From Branchiibius hedensis (GTDB lineage: Bacteria > Actinomycetota > Actinomycetes > Actinomycetales > Dermatophilaceae), in contig NZ_UESZ01000001.1 in NCBI RefSeq assembly GCF_900108585.1, positions 1,798,001 to 1,862,000 on the forward strand: a DNA stretch of 64,000 nt. Direction: 5' to 3'. Position numbers and translations under genes: made by a program. Shown piece by piece: positions 24,493-32,202 of this stretch; within the stretch, counting starts at the first letter, position 1; each line of letters opens with the position of its first letter. The notes under the pieces are model-generated. The model worked only from the letters and a program-made list of their open reading frames with translations. It was not told where the DNA came from and searched no databases.

Positions 24493-24510
24493 GCCATGTT
24501 GGTTGGCGGC
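24493..24510 (-). promoter_or_regulatory. Cassette-boundary element
   Basis: Minus-strand GCCGCCAACCAACATGGC fills the whole gap between the stop at 24511 and GTG 24492. Confidence 0.55.
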
Positions 24511-25140
24511 TCAGCCCGCTTTGCGCCGGGACGGCTGCGCGCGGGCCCCTCTCTTGGCGGCTTGGCGCCTTGCTCGATGCTTGCCCGCCTCGTGGTCGAT
24601 CTGGCGGAATGTGACGTCGCCGGAACGAAGCACCTTCACTGCACCGCTGCTACGGCACCGTCGGCAGTGCCATGGTGCGTTGACGTCGGCGAAGCTGTAC
24701 TGCATACAGACCGAACACAATGCGATCACTGCCTTGGCTTCATCAAGTGCTGCATGAAACGCAATTCGTCCTCGCTCCCCCGGGCGCGCGACCACGACGA
24801 ACCGCCAAGGGAAAGACGGACCGAACCCGCACGCGCAATCGTCATGCAGTCCGGACACCTCAACCGGTTGGCCGTGTTCACAGCCGGGTGCGTGCATGGT
24901 CGCAGTAGCCAGTTCCCCCGGTTTCCAGAGCCGTTCGTTGTGGGGTCCCTTCACTTCGACGAAAGTGCTCAGCCGCGGCAGATACATGTCACAGCGGTAG
25001 TAGGTGCCACTGGGCATGACGACCCCCTCTGGTTCGTACTGCCACACCATCCGCAGCGCATCAAGGTTGACCGCCCAGTCGGCTTCGAGGGTGGAGCGGA
25101 ACCGGACACCGGCGTACGTCTGCGGAATTGCTCGCATCAC
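24511..25140 (-). CDS. Phage-type PD-(D/E)xK endonuclease-like protein with zinc ribbon
   Basis: 209 aa (GTG 25140, or ATG 25137 within the overlap). N-terminal FRSTLEADWAVNLDALRMVW, YEPEGVVMPSG and YRCDMYLPRLSTFVEVKGPH follow the restriction-like fold found in many actinophage proteins: E in the first helix, D in CDMYLP, and E-x-K in FVEVKG. C-terminal cysteines CSVCMQ ... CRRCRSSG form a probable zinc ribbon, followed by a basic tail. It could process DNA during transfer. Start overlaps the membrane-protein stop. Confidence 0.75.
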   Translation of the reverse strand: MMRAIPQTYAGVRFRSTLEADWAVNLDALRMVWQYEPEGVVMPSGTYYRCDMYLPRLSTFVEVKGPHNERLWKPGELATATMHAPGCEHGQPVEVSGLHDDCACGFGPSFPWRFVVVARPGERGRIAFHAALDEAKAVIALCSVCMQYSFADVNAPWHCRRCRSSGAVKVLRSGDVTFRQIDHEAGKHRARRQAAKRGARAQPSRRKAG

Positions 25141-25550
25141 AGGCCGTCCTGACGGTCCCGTCGATCACGACGGTCCTGCTGGCGTTCCATGCGGCGCATC
25201 TCGCGGCGGTCGACGTAGGTGACGTTGCGCCGGTTGTAGTAGTTCTGCTGGCTGTTGCTGTAGTTGCCGGAGCCGGACGGCGGGCTGTCGATGACCGACC
25301 ACGCCAGCCAGGCGAGGAAGATCACCCCGACCGCGCTACCGGCAGTCTTCTTCCAATCGGTCAGGCCGATCCTGGCGCGCAACTGACTGATCGTGGCGAA
25401 AACGTCGATGACGCCGAACGCTTTGAGCGCCCACAACACAATGGCGCCGGCCACAGCCAAGCCAACGATCCACGCGATCAGGTACACCAGCTTCCCGACA
25501 GCGCGAAGCAGGATGTTCTCCGCGAACCGCCACTCGAACATCCTCAGCAT
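25137..25550 (-). CDS. Two-TM membrane protein with charged tail
   Basis: 137 aa from ATG 25550, overlapping the ATPase stop by 7 nt (TTG 25556 is an alternative). Hydrophobic segments at about 20-45 (LVYLIAWIVGLAVAGAIVLW) and 70-88 (AVGVIFLAWLAWSVI); the tail is Asn/Tyr-rich then very Arg/Asp-rich (RREMRRMERQQDRRDRRDRQ). Position between an FtsK-like ATPase and the tagged genes suggests a membrane partner of the transfer machinery; no family assigned. Confidence 0.65.
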   Translation of the reverse strand: MLRMFEWRFAENILLRAVGKLVYLIAWIVGLAVAGAIVLWALKAFGVIDVFATISQLRARIGLTDWKKTAGSAVGVIFLAWLAWSVIDSPPSGSGNYSNSQQNYYNRRNVTYVDRREMRRMERQQDRRDRRDRQDGL

Positions 25551-27340
25551 TCGCAAGTCCCGTCGCTACGAATGGGTGCTCGGCACGACGGGCACCGTGG
25601 GCCATCGGCGCCTGACGTCCCAGCACCCGCATCTTTAGCGGCACGCTGAGCCTTGGCCTGCGCCTCTAGGCGCCTACTAGCTGCCGCTGCCGCTGCCGCG
25701 CCGAACAGTTGCTCACCGTCGTCGCTGAACGTCTCCGGAGCGTCGCGGCGCGGGTCGAAGGCTGGGCCTTCGTCGTCAAGGTCTTCCTCCGACACGGGAC
25801 AGTATTCGTCCATCTCCGCCTGTGTCGGCTCCGGCCGGGACGTGGTGGGCACGCCACGGCTGGCAAGTTCGGCGTCGAGCTGGCCAGAGGTCGCGAAGAA
25901 CGACTTGAACACCACCGGCGCTTGCCCTTCGAGCTCGGCCCCGCCGACGCCCTTGGAGACCATGCCGCCGTTTGCGACGTTGTCCGGCACCGTCGGTACG
26001 CGGTCGGCAACACTGAACGCCTGATCACGTTGTGTCTTCGAGGGGTTCGGCCCCATCAGAACACGCTGACCAAGCAGCGTCTTCAACGACGGCGGCAGTC
26101 CTGAGTTCTGGTTCGACACCTGACTGCTCAGCAACATGCGGATACCGACGAACCGCTTCTCCGCGGCAATCTTCGTGATGACGCGTTGCAGCTTGAACTT
26201 CAGTCGGTTCTCCTCGATAACCTCTTGCACTTCGGGCATCTTCCGGTCCACTCCAGGCGGAAGCTTCTCCCCCACCAGCAACCCGGCCACCTCGTCCACG
26301 ATGCACAGGATCGGCGGGAACCGCTGGTGGTCGGGCAGGTCGAACCAGTTGGTCACGCCGGCCTGCTCCAGCACCTTGGCGCGGCGGTTGCCCTCCTCGT
26401 AGACCAACGCCAACGCCGTCACCGCCGAACGCAAACCGTCACAGCCCCAGCCGCCGTCGCGCACGTACTTCTTGCACCAGGAGTAGTCGATCGCTTTGGA
26501 CGGCTCGTCCACGATGACCAGCGCAGCGCCCCCGGCGACCTGGTCGGCGATGATGCTGTTCAACGTGTTCGTCTTGCCCGCGCCCGCGGTGCCACTGACC
26601 AATCCGAACGCGTGAGCTCGCCAGTCGATGCTCACGGTGTCGTACTTCTTCTGTCCCGGCGGCGGCAAGATGTCGCCGATCGGGGTCCGGTGCAGATCAG
26701 CTCCGAGACCAGCCAGATTCAATCGGATAGTCGGTGGAAAAGTCGGCGGATCGCTCGGGATGACCTGAGCCGTCAGCTTGTTCGCGTCCGCGACGACGTA
26801 CCAGCCGAACTGCCCGACGACGCTGGTGGCGACCTCGTCCAGCTTCTCGTCGTGCTTGGACGGCATGTAGGACTTCGGCAGACCCAACAGGTAGCCACCA
26901 CCGGGGCGCGGGGCGGCCTGAACGTCCCACGGCTTCACCCCCAACGCTGTCGCGACTGCGCCGCGGCAGCGTGCTGTGTCGTCGTCCAGTTTCGTCAAGG
27001 TCGCTCGGGCCAGGTGCGGGTCGAAGTCAGTCAGGTAGAACCCGGGGTAGGTGTCCTGCAACGTCGCCGCGACCTTCTCCCCCATCGTCGGCTTGGCGTC
27101 GGCCGCCGACAGTGACACTTGGAAGCTCTCCGGCGTCTTCACGCTGCCACCGGCCTTGGCTGCAGCAGTCACCGTCGTCTCGGCGACGTGGCGTCGGAAC
27201 ACTGCCACGTGAGCGTCGGTGTCGATGTTCGCCAAGCTCCACTCGGGGCCCTTGGCCTGACGGACCTTGCTCACGACTGCACCAGAATGACGGTCCGGGT
27301 CGAACCCGGCCGGCAACGGCACCCTCATCTGTTCCAGCAC
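25544..27340 (-). CDS. FtsK/SpoIIIE-type DNA translocase-like ATPase
   Basis: 598 aa, GTG start 7 nt after a Signal II -10 element. N-terminal ~230 residues unrecognised. ATPase core: Walker A GTAGAGKT near 250, Walker B LCIVDEV near 346, then ALVIVDEPSKAID before it and RMLLSSQVSNQ after. The C-terminus is Ala-rich and ends in a zinc ribbon (CPSCRAP ... CEC). FtsK-type proteins pump dsDNA or act as coupling ATPases in actinobacterial conjugation. It heads the polycistron encoding nine tagged proteins, making it a candidate for their recruitment or for DNA movement. A separate VirD4-like protein exists at 35216. Confidence 0.82.
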   Translation of the reverse strand: MLEQMRVPLPAGFDPDRHSGAVVSKVRQAKGPEWSLANIDTDAHVAVFRRHVAETTVTAAAKAGGSVKTPESFQVSLSAADAKPTMGEKVAATLQDTYPGFYLTDFDPHLARATLTKLDDDTARCRGAVATALGVKPWDVQAAPRPGGGYLLGLPKSYMPSKHDEKLDEVATSVVGQFGWYVVADANKLTAQVIPSDPPTFPPTIRLNLAGLGADLHRTPIGDILPPPGQKKYDTVSIDWRAHAFGLVSGTAGAGKTNTLNSIIADQVAGGAALVIVDEPSKAIDYSWCKKYVRDGGWGCDGLRSAVTALALVYEEGNRRAKVLEQAGVTNWFDLPDHQRFPPILCIVDEVAGLLVGEKLPPGVDRKMPEVQEVIEENRLKFKLQRVITKIAAEKRFVGIRMLLSSQVSNQNSGLPPSLKTLLGQRVLMGPNPSKTQRDQAFSVADRVPTVPDNVANGGMVSKGVGGAELEGQAPVVFKSFFATSGQLDAELASRGVPTTSRPEPTQAEMDEYCPVSEEDLDDEGPAFDPRRDAPETFSDDGEQLFGAAAAAAASRRLEAQAKAQRAAKDAGAGTSGADGPRCPSCRAPIRSDGTCEC

Positions 27341-27347
27341 AACCTTC

Positions 27348-27376
27348 TACATGGGCCAGATCCGCGATGCCAGGGT
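27348..27376 (-). promoter_or_regulatory. Signal II promoter (ACCCTG-17-CATGTA)
   Basis: -35-like ACCCTG (27371-27376) and -10-like CATGTA (27348-27353) 17 nt apart, 7 nt before GTG 27340. Drives the ~11 kb minus-strand polycistron. Confidence 0.7.
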
Positions 27377-27380
27377 CGGG

Positions 27381-28154
27381 TTAGTCCCCGGTCAGGATCT
27401 GCTCCGACTGCTCCAGCGCAACCTGGACAGCCTCCTCCAACCTGTCCAGCCACACTCCGAGGTCGGGTGGGATCCGACGAGAACCCTGGGTAGGTAGGTC
27501 TTTCCCGGTCGCCGGAGCCGTCCTGACCCAGCCGTCGCGTCGGCGCGCCTGTGAGATCGCCTCCGTCACCGATCTGGTCGAGAGCGCACCATCAGACAGG
27601 TAGCCGCGTCGGTCGATGCCTACCAGTAGCGGCGCACGTCGCCTGTCCCACTGGGCCAACGCCGCGGCGAACCGGCACGCATGCTGACCGGGCAGGTCGA
27701 TGCGGCGCAGCGCCAGTTCGGCGTCGTCGGGGCTGCGCGTTTCGGCGTACCCGTCAACGACCGCCACCCACCGACCCAGCGCGCAGCACGAGCAAGTGGC
27801 TGGGTCGGTAGTCGCCTCCAACGCAAGCGCGCCGGCCCGCCACAGCGACCCCACCAACACGGCGTCGCCGTTCCTCAGAGCACTGATCTGAGCCCTGGTC
27901 ATTCCGGCCCCGGCGAGCAACCCGATCAACTGATCACGCACCTGACGCACGGTGCCGGTGCCTGTCAACCACGGCGGCGGCCGCCACCCGGTTGCAACAG
28001 TGCTCGGCAACCAGCCGGCAAGGCTTCGGAGCAACGTCGACGGCGCCTGCGGACACTCGGCGGCGAACTCGATCAACAAAGCCAGCGGCGGCTGGAAACC
28101 TGTTTCGATGTCGATCCCGCGGCTGACAAGCCAGTCTGAAAGCAGCGAATCCAT
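27381..28154 (-). CDS. Hypothetical protein coupled to the tyrosine recombinase
   Basis: 257 aa. ATG starts directly after the recombinase TAG (no gap). Mostly helical; contains a CSCC cluster in DPATCSCCALGRWVAVVDG that may bind metal, and LLVGIDRRGYLSDG. No recognised family. Tight linkage suggests a recombination accessory or directionality factor, but its size is above typical excisionases, so this is only inference from position. Confidence 0.6.
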   Translation of the reverse strand: MDSLLSDWLVSRGIDIETGFQPPLALLIEFAAECPQAPSTLLRSLAGWLPSTVATGWRPPPWLTGTGTVRQVRDQLIGLLAGAGMTRAQISALRNGDAVLVGSLWRAGALALEATTDPATCSCCALGRWVAVVDGYAETRSPDDAELALRRIDLPGQHACRFAAALAQWDRRRAPLLVGIDRRGYLSDGALSTRSVTEAISQARRRDGWVRTAPATGKDLPTQGSRRIPPDLGVWLDRLEEAVQVALEQSEQILTGD

Positions 28155-29237
28155 CTACAGGCCAACGCTTTTCACCGCATTACCCGCCATCGGGTTAGCG
28201 TGGCGGATGTAGCGCATCACCGTCTCCGGTTTGCGATGGCGAGTCTGACGCATGATGGCCGTCAACAAAGCCCCACCCGCATCTGCCGTCGTGACGAACC
28301 CGGCCCGCAGAGAATGCGCGCTGAACTGCTGCGGATCCAAACCGGCCGCGGACATACGCCGAGACAGCACCGCCCCCACGCTCGACCCCGACAAAGCCTG
28401 ATCCCCCACCGCGCCGAAGCGATGCACCCGTCGCAGCAACGGCTGATCAGCCGAGACCTCCGGCCACGGATCGCCGCAATGATGGTCGGAGTCGATTTGC
28501 GACAGTTCACGGGCCGCCGCCATCGCCCCCGGGCGGTCATCCGCACCCGACAGCACCAGCCAGGCCCGCACCGCGCACGGCACGCAGGTGTCCCGCCGCG
28601 CCCCGACGGGCACCGCGATCACGTCCCCAGCGCCGAACTGGTCCGTCTTACTGGCCCGGATCATGACCCGAAGATGCGGCTCCACCTCACCCCCGGGCTG
28701 GAACGACACATCGCTGGCTCGCAAGCTGACCAGTTCACTGCGTCGCAACGCCCCCGCGAACCCCAGCAGCAGCAGCGCAGCGTCTCGGCGCGCCGCGACA
28801 CTGCCTGGCCAGTGACGAAAGTCCATATGACTCAAGGTGGTTCGCAGCATGTCTACGTCGAAAGCTGCCGCCTGCCGCGGCGGGCGTCTACGGTGCCGGC
28901 GGATGCTAGCCATCGCCGCAACCACCACCGCGTCGCGCCCCGGCTCAGGCAAACCGGCCACCCGATGCACCGCGTTCGCAGCAGCCACTCGAAGGGCCAA
29001 CGTCGAGGTTGACGCTGCCGGCGACCCATCTGCCCGGGCAACCTGCGCGCAGAACCGTAAGTGCCGGGCCAGAACGTGCGGTGCCAGCGGCAACGACTCG
29101 ACACCCTGCTGCTGGCACCACAACTGCACCTGCGCCCACTGACTGCTGTATGCCCGGCGCGTCGAGTCAGCCCAAGTCGACTCGACAATCTGGGCAAGCT
29201 CAAAGGCGCCTACCGACGGGCGCGCAGGGGTCGTCAC
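28155..29237 (-). CDS. Tyrosine recombinase/integrase
   Basis: 360 aa from GTG 29237; the frame extends upstream to TTG 29327 but that part overlaps the divergent gene. N-terminal SAM-like core-binding domain (STRRAYSSQWAQVQLWCQQQ). Catalytic domain has R in GALRRSELVSLR, K in RASKTDQFG, HSLRAGF (H-x-x-R), H in QTRHRKPETV and nucleophile Y in VMRYIRHAN. A full catalytic set implies activity in integration/excision or resolution of plasmid multimers. No attachment site could be identified. Confidence 0.92.
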   Translation of the reverse strand: MTTPARPSVGAFELAQIVESTWADSTRRAYSSQWAQVQLWCQQQGVESLPLAPHVLARHLRFCAQVARADGSPAASTSTLALRVAAANAVHRVAGLPEPGRDAVVVAAMASIRRHRRRPPRQAAAFDVDMLRTTLSHMDFRHWPGSVAARRDAALLLLGFAGALRRSELVSLRASDVSFQPGGEVEPHLRVMIRASKTDQFGAGDVIAVPVGARRDTCVPCAVRAWLVLSGADDRPGAMAAARELSQIDSDHHCGDPWPEVSADQPLLRRVHRFGAVGDQALSGSSVGAVLSRRMSAAGLDPQQFSAHSLRAGFVTTADAGGALLTAIMRQTRHRKPETVMRYIRHANPMAGNAVKSVGL

Positions 29238-29310
29238 CGACCCATTGTTGCGTCGCAGCGCCGTGAACGAGGAGCCCCACAGGTCACGACCGCTCTGCCA
29301 CAATTCAGCA

Positions 29311-30345
29311 ATGACCCACCTGCTCAAAGTCGACGGTTCCCGGTCAGTGCCGTGTCAACGTACGTCAATGAGCGCTGAATCCCTCACTGAGACCTCTCAT
29401 CTGGAGCAATGGATCACCGACAACCCGCAGGTCATCGACGAGTCGTTGAAGATCGTGACCACGCAGTTCCGGTCATGGACCTCGCAGGTCGGCACCGCGA
29501 CCGAACGACCAGACCTGCTAGCACTGTCCACAAGCGGAGAGCTCGCAGTCATCGAGTTGAAGCGCGACAAGGACCGCCGCATCCACCTTCAAGCGATCAC
29601 TTACGGAGCGCTGGTCGCAGGGTTCACCGTCGACACCCTTTCCCAAGCACACGCAGATTGGTTGAACAAGAACGGCGCGGAATACACCCTCGAACAAGCT
29701 CGGGCCGCCTTGGAAGATCACGTCGAGGACAGTCTGGACGAGGAGCTTTTTCGCCTGCCCCGACTGGTGCTTGTCGCCGAAGACTTCCCTGGGCAAGTGC
29801 TCACCACCGTGCAGTGGCTCGCGACCGTGGCACCCGACCTGGTGATCGAATGCCACCAATACCAGGTGTTTGACCAGGCCGACCAACTCGTTGTCAGCTT
29901 CGGTCGCATCTACCCCGTTGACGACCTTGAAGATCGAAAACTTCGCCCTTCGGCTCAAGCCCTCACCGACGATGTCCGCGAAGAACTGACCACCCGCAAG
30001 CGGCGGGCAAAGTCAGTCAAGGTCATCTTCGACCACGACCTCATACCTGCGAACGCGCAGATGACGATCGAACTCCATACGCTAGCTCGCCCGGACGTGG
30101 TGGACAAGGTAACCGCCTGGCTCGCAGCAGATTCGGCACGCACACAGTTCACATGGCACCAAGACCCCACGAAGCCGCTGCAATGGGCGGTCGAGCCCGA
30201 CAAACAGTGGACTCCCTCAGCGCTGCGCAACCACATCTTCGTCCAGGCCAGCTTGCCGGCGCCGTCGTTCTCCGCGGCCGACGCCTGGTGCTACGACGGC
30301 GAAAGCCTCTGGCGAATCGCTGACAGGGTCAGCCAGGACGAGTAA
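29311..30345 (+). CDS. NucS/DUF91-like PD-(D/E)xK nuclease
   Basis: 344 aa from ATG 29311 (ATG 29368 is an alternative). N-terminal LEQWITDNPQVIDESLKIV, then RPDLLALSTSGELAVIELKRDKD with D and ExK of the active site, and QAITYGALVAG, the usual Q-x6-Y/G helix. This is the RecB-like core used by NucS and DUF91 nucleases. The C-terminal half is unrecognised (VKVIFDHDLIPANAQ; AWLAADSARTQFTWHQD). Divergent from the recombinase. A DNA-defence or repair role is inference. Confidence 0.75.
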   Translation: MTHLLKVDGSRSVPCQRTSMSAESLTETSHLEQWITDNPQVIDESLKIVTTQFRSWTSQVGTATERPDLLALSTSGELAVIELKRDKDRRIHLQAITYGALVAGFTVDTLSQAHADWLNKNGAEYTLEQARAALEDHVEDSLDEELFRLPRLVLVAEDFPGQVLTTVQWLATVAPDLVIECHQYQVFDQADQLVVSFGRIYPVDDLEDRKLRPSAQALTDDVREELTTRKRRAKSVKVIFDHDLIPANAQMTIELHTLARPDVVDKVTAWLAADSARTQFTWHQDPTKPLQWAVEPDKQWTPSALRNHIFVQASLPAPSFSAADAWCYDGESLWRIADRVSQDE

Positions 30346-30354
30346 GCGAACGGC

Positions 30355-30891
30355 TCAAACCAGGGACAACTCCCGGAACGTCACCAAGCCCAACTGATCC
30401 AGCCCGGCCAAGTAGCCCTTCTCGGTGTACGGGTCGACCAGGATCACGCCGTCACCGGACGGCGCGGCCAGTTCGGTGTACGGCGCGTAGTGACTGGCAA
30501 CCAGAACCAACGGCACCGGCTCGCCCCACACACCGGCTCGTCCCAGCACCGGCCCCGGCAACGGGTCCGTCTTGGGTGACATCATCGCCGTGGTCGCCAC
30601 GTCATCGTCCAACTGGTAGCCACCGTCAATGGCTGCCTGCAACGCCGAATGCTGCACGAACGCAGCGACTCCCGCCGCGTGGTCGAAACGGGCAAGGAAC
30701 GCACTCTCGATGTCGTCGGCCGCGATGTGGTCGTAACCGGCCACCACCAACGGCAGCAACTCCGTTGCGGTGTCCGCCACCGCCTGCATCCGGTCGCCGA
30801 ACAACATCACGAACTGCCAACGTGCCCCGTCAGGGTGCACAGGCAGCATCGGATCGCCGTCGCCGTCGATCTGCGAAGTCAGCAAAGCCAT
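30355..30891 (-). CDS. Hypothetical protein
   Basis: 178 aa from ATG 30891. Alpha/beta, with VVAGYDHIAADDIESAFLARFD, VPLVLVASHYAPY and GVILVDPYTEKGYL; acidic, no membrane segment. No family recognised. Signal I is 59 nt upstream; the intervening leader holds a possible 21-codon ORF starting at GTG 30944, 6 nt after the element, that ends inside this gene at 30879. Confidence 0.55.
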   Translation of the reverse strand: MALLTSQIDGDGDPMLPVHPDGARWQFVMLFGDRMQAVADTATELLPLVVAGYDHIAADDIESAFLARFDHAAGVAAFVQHSALQAAIDGGYQLDDDVATTAMMSPKTDPLPGPVLGRAGVWGEPVPLVLVASHYAPYTELAAPSGDGVILVDPYTEKGYLAGLDQLGLVTFRELSLV

Positions 30892-30950
30892 ATCCAAGTC
30901 TCCAAGTGGTCGATCGTCGCGGTCGGATCAAACGCCCGGCCCACACCCTT

Positions 30951-30961
30951 ACGGTGCGACG
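30951..30961 (-). promoter_or_regulatory. Signal I element
   Basis: Minus-strand 11-mer; 6 nt downstream is GTG 30944, start of a short possible leader ORF, and 59 nt downstream is the ATG of the 30891 gene. Confidence 0.55.
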
Positions 30962-30996
30962 ACTGTCGCCAGTGCGTGGGCCACGTCCGGGCACTG

Positions 30997-32085
30997 CTAG
31001 TTTCGCCGGCGGAAGATTCGCGACACCAACGCAGCACGCTCACGCTGCCGCTCCCGGATCGCCGCGTCCTCCACTGACCGCGGCTTCTCCCGCGTCGGGC
31101 AGTGATGGTCCGCGCCGCTGGCAGTCATCAACCCGCACTTGCCGCAGGTGTCGACGGTGACGCCGCGCTCACCGCGAACGAATCGGTTGAACACCTTGCC
31201 CGGTGCGTCACTGTTCGCCATCGCGGCGTACGTGGCCGGATCAACCTTGTAGCCGTACGTTTTCGGCGGCGCCACGCTGCCGTCCTTGCGGGTGTAGCCC
31301 TTCGTGGTCAACGTCATCATGCCCTCACCGGAATCGGTCGAACCGTAGCCAACCGACCGGATCCAGGTGGACTGCACCGGCATCGCCTTCGCGCCGGTGT
31401 TCGCCAACCGCTCGCGGCGGCGTGCCACCAAGTCGCCGGCCGCCGCCAATGACGTACGAGCCCGCTGACCTTCCAAGACAGCACTGACACCCTCGGCGAC
31501 GAACACCTCGTGCTCGGGCGCGAACCCCAAGCCTTTCGTCTCCCACTGACCGTCAGAACCTTTCGTGACACGCACAGTGCCGTGCACCATCCGACCGTCA
31601 GGAAGCGACGCCGAAACCGGCACGTCAAACGTGCGGTCGTGCTGGGCAGCGCTGAACCGATGGATCGCGGTCTTGGACGGCATCCGCAACGTCATACCGT
31701 GACCCGAGTAGGACATGCGGTGCGTGCGACGGTTCCCCGAGATCGACTTGCCCGCAGTCATGTTCGGGGTGTTGTCGTCCGGCATCAACGGGTAGTCGCC
31801 GCCGCCATGGCCGTACTCGGCGTCCACGAACGTCGTACTCCACCACTGATCAATGCCCTCGGTGGTCTTCGGGTCAATCCGGGTGCTGGTGGCGATCGGC
31901 GCGACATACCCCAGGGAATCCAGTTGCCGGGCACGCAGCTCCCGCCAGTCACTACTGACCGGCGCAGCAACAGTGTCACTGCCATCCGGGCCGCGCAGGG
32001 ATACCTCAGCGGCCTCCCCGGCGACGTGCCCAGCGAACTTCCCGTCGGCGCCGTGGATCGCACCCGACGCATCGACCGTGCTCAT
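30997..32085 (-). CDS. Tagged protein 12 (KTSC domain, zinc-knuckle)
   Basis: 362 aa. Tag MSTVDASGAIHGADGKFAGH, AGEAAEVSLRGP. The middle is beta-rich (SYSGHGMTLRMPS; FDVPVSASLPDGRMVHGTVRV). Residues ~275-310 resemble a KTSC domain (TYGYKVDPATYAAM, APGKVFNRFVRG). A C-terminal zinc-knuckle-like CGKC ... HHC follows, then a basic tail ending FRRRN. KTSC domains are found on phage and lysyl-tRNA-synthetase-related proteins, function unclear. Located apart from the other tagged genes, downstream of whiB, coupled to leader 12. Confidence 0.72.
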   Translation of the reverse strand: MSTVDASGAIHGADGKFAGHVAGEAAEVSLRGPDGSDTVAAPVSSDWRELRARQLDSLGYVAPIATSTRIDPKTTEGIDQWWSTTFVDAEYGHGGGDYPLMPDDNTPNMTAGKSISGNRRTHRMSYSGHGMTLRMPSKTAIHRFSAAQHDRTFDVPVSASLPDGRMVHGTVRVTKGSDGQWETKGLGFAPEHEVFVAEGVSAVLEGQRARTSLAAAGDLVARRRERLANTGAKAMPVQSTWIRSVGYGSTDSGEGMMTLTTKGYTRKDGSVAPPKTYGYKVDPATYAAMANSDAPGKVFNRFVRGERGVTVDTCGKCGLMTASGADHHCPTREKPRSVEDAAIRERQRERAALVSRIFRRRN

Positions 32086-32168
32086 CGGACACCACCGACA
32101 ACAGATGCTGCGCGGTAGGCAAAGGGGCCGCGCTCGACCGACGGCGTAGGCAGGCAGAAGGTGCTCAT
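32082..32168 (-). CDS. Leader peptide 12 (divergent)
   Basis: 28 aa (MSTFCLPTPSVERGPFAYRA, then ASVVGGVR). Starts after a boundary element and ends in an ATGA overlap with tagged gene 12. Shares only MST with the other leaders, so the arrangement, not the peptide sequence, is conserved. Confidence 0.45.
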   Translation of the reverse strand: MSTFCLPTPSVERGPFAYRAASVVGGVR

Positions 32169-32187
32169 GCCAGTGTTGGTTGGCGGC
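32169..32187 (-). promoter_or_regulatory. Cassette-boundary element
   Basis: Minus-strand GCCGCCAACCAACACTGGC directly before ATG 32168, after the whiB-like stop. Confidence 0.55.
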
Positions 32188-32202
32188 GACACAGCCGAAG
32201 CG

